From assembly GCA_013817655.1 (NCBI GenBank), contig JACDCJ010000041.1, positions 1 to 11,356 of the forward strand: 11,356 nucleotides of DNA. Direction: 5' to 3'. The notes under the pieces were generated by a model that saw only the letters and a program-made list of their open reading frames with translations, was not told where the DNA came from and did not search any database. Position 1 is the first letter of the stretch, and each line of letters starts with the position of its first letter. Both the position numbers and the translations under genes were made by a program. This document shows positions 5,698-11,356 of this stretch, piece after piece. The DNA comes from Actinosomnolentus pattersoniae (SeqCode). GTDB lineage: Bacteria; Actinomycetota; UBA4738.

Positions 5698-5704
5698 CCC
5701 GGAG

Positions 5705-8005
5705 TCACCGGCGGTCGCGCGACCTGCCGTCCTCCAGCTCTTCCCACGTGATCAGGACGTCGCGGGCCTTTGACCCCTGGCTCGGCCCGACGATCCCGCG
5801 CTCCTCCATGAGGTCCATCAGCCGGCCGGCTCGCGCGAATCCCACCTTTAGTTTTCGCTGCAGCATGGAGGTCGACCCGAGCTGCGAACGCACGACGAGG
5901 TCGGTCGCCTGCTCGAGCAGATCGTCGTCGTCGGCCGCCGAGCCATCGTCGGCTGGAGGCCTCCCCATTCCCTCTATGTTCGCGGCGAACTCCGTCTTGC
6001 GCTGCCCACGGCACCATTCGGTCACCGCGTCGATCTCCTTCTGCGTTACCCAGGCGCCCTGGATGCGAACGCCCTTCGACACGTTGGCCGGCTGGAAGAG
6101 CATGTCGCCATGGCCGACGAGCTTCTCCGCCCCTCCCACGTCGAGGACAACGCGGGAATCCGCCTGCGAGGCGGTCATGAAAGCGATCCGCGACGGGATG
6201 TTCGCCTTGATGAGGCCCGTCACCACATCCACCGAGGGGCGCTGCGTGGCCACCACGAGGTGGATGCCGACGGCCCTCGCCATCTGGGCGATACGGCAGA
6301 TCGCGTCCTCGACGTCTCGCGGCGCGACCATCATGAGATCGGCCAGCTCGTCGATAACGACCACTATGTAGGGCACGCGCTGGAACCCCGCCTCCTGACC
6401 GGGGGGGATCCGCAGCGTCCCCTCGCCGAAGGCGGCGTTGTATGTCTCGATGTCCCGCATCCCCACCGTTGCGAACGCCTCGTACCGCATCTCCATCTCG
6501 CGAACCACCCACGCGAGCGCCTCGGCTGCGCGCTTCGGATGGACGATGACGGGCGACAGCAGGTGCGGCAGGTCGGCGAAATGGGAGAGCTCGACCCGCT
6601 TCGGGTCGATCAGCACGAGCTTCACGTCATCGGGAGATGTCCGCATGAGGAGCGACGTCACGAAGGTATTGATGAGCGAGGACTTGCCCGCGCCGGTCGC
6701 CCCGGCGATGAGCAGATGCGGCATCTCCGCCAGGTTGACGAGGACGGCTCGCCCGTGCACGTCCTTGCCGAGGCCAACGAAGAGGGACTTCGTGACGTCA
6801 CGGGCCGCCTTGGATGCCAGGACATCGCCCAGCATGACGAAGTCGCGAACCTTGTTCGGGACCTCTACTCCTATCGCCGACTTTCCGGGGATGGGCGCGA
6901 TGATCCTGACGTCCGGGGTGGCCAGCGCGTAGGCGATGTCGTCCGCCAGGGAGAGGACCCGGTTGACCTTCGTCCCCGCTTCCACCTCGACCTCGTACAT
7001 CGTCACGGTGGGGCCCCGGTGCGCGGCCACGACACGGGCGGGGACGCCGAAGTTCTTGAAGGTGCGCTCCAGGGCGGCCATGGTGTGCTCGGCGTCGCGG
7101 CCATCGGCCACGCTTTCAGGTGCCCGACGCAGGATCTCGAGAGGGGGAAGGACGTACCCCCTGTCTCCCGCTCGGAGCGGGAGCGCGACCTGCTTCGCGT
7201 CGGCCACCACGCTCAGGCCATCGCCTGCGGGCGCCGGCGCGGCTCCGAACCCCGGCGGGGCCTCTTCGTCGAAGAGATGCGGACGGCCCCGCAGACGGGG
7301 CGGCGCCTCCCGCTCCTCCCGGGACGGCTCGTCCCCACCTGGAGCCGCGGAATCGGAAGCTGTCGCGCGGCCGCCGAGGAGGGACCTGAGGAACCGGCCG
7401 ACGGCCGCGAGCGGGGTCGCCGTGAAGATGAGCGCGCCGAGTAGCGTCAGCCCGCCGGCCACCACGCTGGAGCCGTACTCGGATACGAGCTCCGACAGCG
7501 GCCAGGCAACCAGGGAGCCGACTATCCCTCCCGCGGCGCTCACCGGGTCGGCGCCGGATGTAGGGCTGGGATTGCCGCGAAACAGCGAGACGAGCCCGAG
7601 CATGCCGAGTACCCCGATGGAGAGCCCAACGAGCATGCGACCCCGATCCTCGATCGCGGTGCCCCGCAGGAGGAGAACCGCCCAGTACCCGACCAGCACC
7701 GGCAGCGCGTAGCCCACGGGGCCGAAGACCCAGCGAATGCCCAACTGGAGGACGCGCCCGAACGGCCCGCCCGCGGAGAACCAAAGGCCCAGGACGAACA
7801 GGATCGTGAGCACGACCAGGCCCACGCCTATTGCGTCGGCCGCGCGGGGTGAGAGGTGACGCGCGACCTTCGTGCCGGCGGATCGCAGATGCCCGGGACC
7901 GGAGCGTTCCCGCTTGGGGGACGTCCGGGCAGACGGCGAGCGAGCGCCCAACCGGCGGGACGGAGAAGGCCGGCGGGCGGAGCCCTTTTGCTTCGTCGAA
8001 GCCAT
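5705..8005 (-). CDS. ftsK: DNA translocase FtsK/SpoIIIE family
   Basis: This hexameric ATP-driven pump moves chromosomal DNA at the division septum and directs dimer resolution by XerCD. The 766-residue protein starts with a basic, serine/arginine-rich tail (1-50). Four or five membrane segments follow (about 57-77, 95-114, 124-142, 157-170, 181-200), then a short proline/acid-rich linker (about 212-262), much shorter than in E. coli FtsK. The alpha/beta motor (about 290-660) has Walker A GATGAGKSS (435-443) and Walker B IVVVIDELAD (547-556), plus VVATQRPSVDVVTG (584-597). The C-terminal winged-helix gamma domain (694-757) ends with the family pattern LQRKLKVGFARAGRLMDLMEERGIVGP. The ATG overlaps the rnj stop by one base (TGATG) with GGAAG 4 nt before it. 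All key motor residues are present. Confidence 0.98.
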   Translation of the reverse strand: MASTKQKGSARRPSPSRRLGARSPSARTSPKRERSGPGHLRSAGTKVARHLSPRAADAIGVGLVVLTILFVLGLWFSAGGPFGRVLQLGIRWVFGPVGYALPVLVGYWAVLLLRGTAIEDRGRMLVGLSIGVLGMLGLVSLFRGNPSPTSGADPVSAAGGIVGSLVAWPLSELVSEYGSSVVAGGLTLLGALIFTATPLAAVGRFLRSLLGGRATASDSAAPGGDEPSREEREAPPRLRGRPHLFDEEAPPGFGAAPAPAGDGLSVVADAKQVALPLRAGDRGYVLPPLEILRRAPESVADGRDAEHTMAALERTFKNFGVPARVVAAHRGPTVTMYEVEVEAGTKVNRVLSLADDIAYALATPDVRIIAPIPGKSAIGVEVPNKVRDFVMLGDVLASKAARDVTKSLFVGLGKDVHGRAVLVNLAEMPHLLIAGATGAGKSSLINTFVTSLLMRTSPDDVKLVLIDPKRVELSHFADLPHLLSPVIVHPKRAAEALAWVVREMEMRYEAFATVGMRDIETYNAAFGEGTLRIPPGQEAGFQRVPYIVVVIDELADLMMVAPRDVEDAICRIAQMARAVGIHLVVATQRPSVDVVTGLIKANIPSRIAFMTASQADSRVVLDVGGAEKLVGHGDMLFQPANVSKGVRIQGAWVTQKEIDAVTEWCRGQRKTEFAANIEGMGRPPADDGSAADDDDLLEQATDLVVRSQLGSTSMLQRKLKVGFARAGRLMDLMEERGIVGPSQGSKARDVLITWEELEDGRSRDRR

Positions 8006-9675
8006 CAGACTTCCATGATGACGGGAACGATGACCGGTTTCCGCTTGGTCGCCTCGAAAAAAAACTTCCCGAGTGCACGCCGGACATGCTGGGAGAGCAC
8101 GCTCGGGTCGCCGGTCCCCTGCTCGGCGACCTCACGAAGCGAAGCCAGCGTGCGCTTGCGCGCCTCCTCCATCAGCGGCGCGGAGGTCTCGTCGAACACG
8201 AACCCACGGTTGATGATGTCGGGCCCGGCAAGGATCTCCCCCGACTGGGCGTCCGCGGTCACGACAACCACCACGATGCCGTCTCCCGCCAGCTTCCTGC
8301 GGTCGCGCAGGACGGCCTGACCCACGTCGCCGATCCCCAGGCCATCCACCAACGTCATCCCTGCCTGTACCCGCTCGCCCCGCCGAACCGGCTCGCCGAG
8401 CTCGACGGAGTCCCCGTCCTCCACCAGGAGCACGCGCTCGGCGGGGATCCCCACCTCCCGCGCGAGGCGCGCGTGCGTGGCGAGGTGTCGGAGCTCGCCA
8501 TGGACCGGGATGAACCAGCGCGGCCGCACCAGGTTCAGCATGAACTTCAGCTCCTCGGCCGCGGCATGGCCCGAGACGTGGACCGGGGCGACCGGGATGT
8601 GGAAGACCTCGGCGCCCCGACGGTACAGGCCGTCGATGACACGATAGATGTCGGTCTCGTTGCCGGGGATGATCGAGGATGACAGCACGACCGTGTCGCC
8701 GGGCTGCAGCTTGATCCACTTGTTCTCGTTCGCAGCCATGAGGGACAGGGCCGACAGCGGCTCCCCCTGAGAGCCTGTGGAGCACACCACCACCTCGGAG
8801 GGCTTCATGTCTCGAACGCTCTCGATGGGGACCACGGCGTTCTCGCCCAGGGTGAGGTATCCGTGCGCCGTCGCCGCCGCGACGCTCTGGTGCATGCTGC
8901 GTCCCAGGAAGGCCACCTTGCGCCCGACGGCGCTCGCCGCGTCCGCCACCTGCTGGATGCGATGGATGTGGCTGGCGAAACACCCCACCACCACGAGGCG
9001 TTTGGCGTCCTCGAGGATTGCCTCGAGCGCCGGGCCGACCGTCCTCTCGCTCTTCGTGACGCCCCCCTCTTCGGCGTTGGTGGAGTCGGAGAGGAAGACG
9101 TGAACGCCGCGCCGGGCCTCCTCCGCGATCCCGATGAGATCGGTGGTCCGGCCGTCGACGGGGGTCTGGTCGAGCTTGAAGTCCCCGGAGTGCAGCAGGA
9201 CTCCGGCCGGCAGGTCTACGGCGACCGCCATCCCGTCGGGGATCGAGTGCGTCACACGGTGAAACCGCATGGTGAACGGGCCCGCGGTTCGCTCGGTGCC
9301 CGGCTCGACCTCTTGGAACTGCGCGTGGTCGCGGACGCCGTGCTCCTCCAGCTTGCCCTCGAGCAGGGCGAGGGTGAGCTTCGTGGCGTACACCGTCAGC
9401 GAGCAGTCCCGCAGGAGGTACGGCAGGGCACCGACGTGGTCCTCGTGCCCGTGGGTGAGGACGACGGCCTCGATGCGATCCTTCCGCTCGCGCACGTACT
9501 GGAAGTCGGGCAGGACCAGATCGATGCCCGGCATGTCGGTCCCGGGGAAGGAGAGCCCCGCGTCCAGGAGCAGGATCCGCCCCTGCATCTCCAGGGCGGC
9601 CATGTTGCGCCCGACCTCCCCGAGCCCCCCCAGGAAGACGAGCCGCGGAGCCTTCGTCTCAGAGGACTCCGGCAT
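8005..9675 (-). CDS. rnj: Ribonuclease J
   Basis: RNase J is a cytoplasmic metallo-beta-lactamase/beta-CASP nuclease with 5'-to-3' exo- and endonuclease activity in mRNA decay and rRNA maturation. The 556-residue product is of typical length. Zinc-site motifs are HGHEDH (75-80), H143 (VTHSIPD), D165 in SGDFKLDQTP (163-172) and H392 (IPVHGE). The beta-CASP segment spans about 200-360, with SDSTNAEEGG (196-205) and CSTGSQGEP (298-306). SGHA (368-371) belongs to the conserved post-CASP part, and the last 100 residues form the usual dimerisation/C-terminal domain. It overlaps dapA by 17 nt and ftsK by 1 nt, so it is translated from the same mRNA. No strong Shine-Dalgarno site precedes the ATG, which fits coupling to dapA. 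With rny also in the window, the organism likely has both Gram-positive type RNases. Confidence 0.97.
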   Translation of the reverse strand: MPESSETKAPRLVFLGGLGEVGRNMAALEMQGRILLLDAGLSFPGTDMPGIDLVLPDFQYVRERKDRIEAVVLTHGHEDHVGALPYLLRDCSLTVYATKLTLALLEGKLEEHGVRDHAQFQEVEPGTERTAGPFTMRFHRVTHSIPDGMAVAVDLPAGVLLHSGDFKLDQTPVDGRTTDLIGIAEEARRGVHVFLSDSTNAEEGGVTKSERTVGPALEAILEDAKRLVVVGCFASHIHRIQQVADAASAVGRKVAFLGRSMHQSVAAATAHGYLTLGENAVVPIESVRDMKPSEVVVCSTGSQGEPLSALSLMAANENKWIKLQPGDTVVLSSSIIPGNETDIYRVIDGLYRRGAEVFHIPVAPVHVSGHAAAEELKFMLNLVRPRWFIPVHGELRHLATHARLAREVGIPAERVLLVEDGDSVELGEPVRRGERVQAGMTLVDGLGIGDVGQAVLRDRRKLAGDGIVVVVVTADAQSGEILAGPDIINRGFVFDETSAPLMEEARKRTLASLREVAEQGTGDPSVLSQHVRRALGKFFFEATKRKPVIVPVIMEV

Positions 9676-10543
9676 CCCGCATGGCTCGCTCGATCTGCTG
9701 GCGCTCCTCGTGCGTCGCCGGGACGAGAGGGAGCCGGGGCGGCCCTACCGGGTGTCCGGCGGCCTCCAGTGCAGCCTTGACCGGGATCGGATTGGAGGTG
9801 ATGAACAGGGCCCGATACAGGGGCAAGAGGGACGCATGGACCTTCGCCGCGCCGGAGAGGTCGCCGATCCGGGCCAGCCGAATCATCTCTGCGATCTGCG
9901 GGCCGACGAGGTGCGACGCGACCGAGACCACCCCGACCGCGCCCATGCAGACGAACGGGAAAGTGGCCCAGTCGTCTCCGGAGAGGAACTCGAAGTCGGA
10001 GGGGCTCTCGGCGATGATCCGGCCCGCGGTCTGGAAGTCGCCGGTGGCGTCCTTCACGCCCACGACGTTGGGGATCTCGGCCAGGCGAAGCAGGGTATCG
10101 GCCTCGATCAGCGTCGCGGTCCTCCCGGGGATGTTGTAGAGGATCAGTGGGAGGTCCGTCGACTCGGCCACGGCCGTGAAATGCGCGATCAGCCCCCGCT
10201 GCGGCGGCTTGTTGTAGTAGGGGGTCACGACGAGCGCGCCATCGCATCCCGCCTCCCCCGCCACCTTCGTCAGTTCGATCGTCTCGGCGGTGCCGTAGGT
10301 CCCGGTGCCGGCGATGACCTTTGCCCGGCCGCCCGCCACCTCCACGATCGCGCGGAACAGGTCCTCCTTCTCGCGAGTGGACAGGGTGGGCGCCTCTCCG
10401 GTGGAGCCGGCCACGACCAGCGCATCCGAGCCGTTCTCGAGCAGGTGCCGCGCCAGCTCCTGGGCTCCGTCGAGGTCCATGGAGAAGTCATCGCGAAACG
10501 GCGTCACCATCGCCGTGATAACCGAGCCGAATCGTCCGGGCAT
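9659..10543 (-). CDS. dapA: 4-hydroxy-tetrahydrodipicolinate synthase
   Basis: DapA condenses pyruvate with aspartate semialdehyde, the first step specific to lysine and diaminopimelate synthesis. The 294-residue TIM-barrel protein shows GSITAMVTPF-like FGSVITAMVTPF (5-16), the substrate loop GSTGEAPTL (46-54), tyrosine 110 (VTPYYNKP), tyrosine 136 with NIPGRT (137-142, including the substrate-binding arginine 141), and Schiff-base lysine 164 in VGVKDATGD (161-169). The ATG at 10543 has AGGAGG 5 nt upstream. The open frame running further upstream is antisense to the divergent pduO. Other members of the lyase family share the fold, but motif completeness and position before rnj and ftsK support DapA. 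A candidate promoter overlaps that of pduO. Confidence 0.96.
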   Translation of the reverse strand: MPGRFGSVITAMVTPFRDDFSMDLDGAQELARHLLENGSDALVVAGSTGEAPTLSTREKEDLFRAIVEVAGGRAKVIAGTGTYGTAETIELTKVAGEAGCDGALVVTPYYNKPPQRGLIAHFTAVAESTDLPLILYNIPGRTATLIEADTLLRLAEIPNVVGVKDATGDFQTAGRIIAESPSDFEFLSGDDWATFPFVCMGAVGVVSVASHLVGPQIAEMIRLARIGDLSGAAKVHASLLPLYRALFITSNPIPVKAALEAAGHPVGPPRLPLVPATHEERQQIERAMRDAGVL

Positions 10544-10582
10544 CGTTTCCTCCTTTCGACGCATCCTGGGGTTGGCCACGAT

Positions 10583-10603
10583 GCCGCTGGCTATCCTAGC
10601 GGC
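10583..10603. promoter_or_regulatory. Inverted repeat over the divergent dapA/pduO start region
   Basis: GCCGCT (10583-10588) and AGCGGC (10598-10603) are perfect inverted arms with a 9-nt centre. The right arm touches the pduO GTG codon, and the centre contains the -10 elements of both directions. It could be an operator controlling one or both genes, or a cruciform/hairpin without regulatory role. It does not resemble a cobalamin riboswitch. Confidence 0.4.
10592..10597 (+). promoter_or_regulatory. -10 box for a probably leaderless pduO mRNA
   Basis: TATCCT fits TANNNT and ends 6 nt before the GTG at 10604, so the predicted first RNA base is the start codon itself. No Shine-Dalgarno site precedes the GTG. 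No clear -35 element is seen at normal spacing. Confidence 0.5.
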
Positions 10604-10620
10604 GTGCGGATCTACACCAA
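10593..10620 (-). promoter_or_regulatory. Candidate dapA promoter
   Basis: On the minus strand, TTGGTG (10620-10615) and TAGGAT (10598-10593) are 16 nt apart. The predicted start near 10586 gives a leader of about 43 nt. The -10 lies on the same bases as the TATCCT box used in the other direction, so the two promoters should compete. Confidence 0.4.
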
Positions 10621-11167
10621 GACAGGCGACGACGGAACCACCGGGCTCCTGTATGGAGGCCGGATCTCGAAGGCCGCCCCCGCGACAGAGGCGTATGGAA
10701 GCGTCGACGAGGCCGTCGCGGCGCTCGGGCTGGCGCGCTCGCTCGCATCGGGTGAGCTGGGGCCGCTCGTCCTGCGGCTGCAGCGAGAGCTGTTCGTGCT
10801 CGGCGCCGACCTCGCGACGAACCCGGCGGAGCGGGACCGGCTGACCGATGAGGTCTCGCGGGTGACGCCCGGCATGGTAGAGGCGCTGGAGGAGTGGATC
10901 GATCGCTCCGTGGAGGAGCACCCGCTTCCCCGCGAGTTCGTCGTTCCCGGGGCGAGCCCCGCGTCGGCCGCGCTCGACCTGGCCAGGACGGCCGTGCGCC
11001 GGGCCGAACGGCGCTCCGTTGAGATGCGCGAGGGCGGTGGGCAGGTGAGCGAGGTGGCCCTGCGCTATCTCAACCGCCTGTCCGACCTGCTCTTCGTCCT
11101 CGCCCGGCGGGAGGCCGGCGGCTCGGAGGAGCCGAGCCGGGAAAGCCCTCCCCGTTCCTCCCCGTAG
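10604..11167 (+). CDS. pduO: PduO-type cob(I)alamin adenosyltransferase
   Basis: This enzyme transfers the adenosyl group of ATP to cob(I)alamin to make adenosylcobalamin, the cofactor of enzymes such as methylmalonyl-CoA mutase and class II ribonucleotide reductase. The 187-residue product has the ATP-binding start YTKTGDDGTTGL (4-15), YGSVDE (31-36), the helix LARTAVRRAERR (126-137) with the conserved arginines and ER pair, and YLNRLSDLLFVLARR (155-169). The usual VDELNA segment here reads VDEAVA, a mild departure. The GTG start is supported by the conserved N-terminus and by a TANNNT box 6 nt upstream, implying a leaderless mRNA. The last 17 residues are a low-complexity tail rich in serine, proline and glutamate. 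It is transcribed away from dapA, and no other B12 gene is present. Confidence 0.94.
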   Translation: MRIYTKTGDDGTTGLLYGGRISKAAPATEAYGSVDEAVAALGLARSLASGELGPLVLRLQRELFVLGADLATNPAERDRLTDEVSRVTPGMVEALEEWIDRSVEEHPLPREFVVPGASPASAALDLARTAVRRAERRSVEMREGGGQVSEVALRYLNRLSDLLFVLARREAGGSEEPSRESPPRSSP

Positions 11168-11197
11168 CCGCGCTGGAATCAAGGAAGGGGAAGCGCC

Positions 11198-11356
11198 ATG
11201 TGCAGGAGCATCAAGACGTTGCGGCGATCCGAGGCACCGGTCACCGATGAGGAGATCCATGCGGCCGCGCTTCAGTTCGTCCGAAAGGTGAGCGGCTACC
11301 GACAACCGTCACGGGTGAACGCGGAAGCCTTCGGCGCGGCCGTGGAGGACATTGCC
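11198..11356 (+). CDS. DUF2277 family protein (partial)
   Basis: The first 53 codons of a small protein run off the right edge. It begins MCRSIKTLRR and continues TDEEIHAAALQFVRKVSGYRQPSRVN, which matches my knowledge of DUF2277 (short proteins starting MCRxIKTL with ALQFVRKxSGxRxPS). The function of the family is unknown to me. The ATG has a purine-rich AAGGAAGGGG about 7 nt upstream. It starts 30 nt after the pduO stop on the same strand with no terminator between them, so the two are likely cotranscribed; a link to cobalamin is not implied by the sequence. Confidence 0.85.
   Translation, partial: MCRSIKTLRRSEAPVTDEEIHAAALQFVRKVSGYRQPSRVNAEAFGAAVEDIA

Larger units (their letters stand above)
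5438..5704. other. ftsK-to-RodZ-like intergenic region, rich in inverted repeats
   Basis: This 267-nt region has no supported protein gene. It contains several inverted repeats: 5511-5522 (CCCC/GGGG, 4-nt loop), 5524-5543 (CATCGG/CCGATG), 5567-5612, 5613-5646, and 5683-5697 (TTTCCC/GGGAAA, 3-nt loop) a few bases past the ftsK stop. The 12-nt sequence CCTTCGGGTTCG occurs twice, 40 bp apart (5586 and 5626). The two longest structures are best explained as a plus-strand RNA; together they could also serve as the ftsK terminator on the minus strand. Confidence 0.6.

Noticed and set aside
10544..11305. Long minus-strand open frame continuing upstream of dapA
   Set aside because: It is antisense to the well-supported pduO gene, has no family resemblance, and long stop-free frames are expected at this GC content.

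Overview
The window is high-GC bacterial DNA, roughly two-thirds or more G+C by eye. It reads as a chromosomal housekeeping locus rather than an accessory region. Gene content and order (dapA, rnj, ftsK, RodZ-like HTH gene, pgsA, cinA, thpR, recA, recX, rny) match the conserved Gram-positive dapA-rnj-ftsK ... pgsA-cinA-recA ... rny cluster. The Gram-positive type LexA box at recA fits the same picture. High GC, both RNase J and RNase Y, recX directly after recA, and apparently leaderless GTG starts with TANNNT boxes suggest a deep-branching actinobacterium; a high-GC Chloroflexota relative is the main alternative. This placement is inference, since there is no rRNA in the window.

Layout: positions 1-10543 are read on the minus strand, so transcription runs from high to low coordinates. 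Block A is dapA-rnj-ftsK, with overlapping genes (17 nt, then 1 nt). Next comes a 267-nt intergenic region (5438-5704) rich in inverted repeats. Block B is RodZ-like gene-pgsA-cinA-thpR, joined by 4-nt overlaps and a 3-nt gap. recA-recX follows behind its own promoter, whose spacer is a consensus LexA box. A 309-nt gap holds a candidate promoter and structured leader for rny, of which only the first 67 codons are present. On the plus strand, a divergent PduO-type cobalamin adenosyltransferase gene starts 60 bp from dapA and is followed by a partial DUF2277 gene.

Functionally the locus mixes lysine/peptidoglycan precursor synthesis (DapA), RNA turnover and processing (RNase J, RNase Y, ThpR), chromosome segregation (FtsK), membrane lipid synthesis and cell shape (PgsA, RodZ-like), nucleotide-pool repair (CinA) and DNA repair (RecA/RecX). 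The protein-coding part is ordinary.

The least explained signals are non-coding. The main one is a candidate plus-strand small RNA at about 5567-5651, with two stem-loops capped by cUUCGg and a matching promoter. Others are a long structured leader before rny, overlapping divergent promoters with an inverted repeat between dapA and pduO, and a likely non-canonical CTG start for pgsA.
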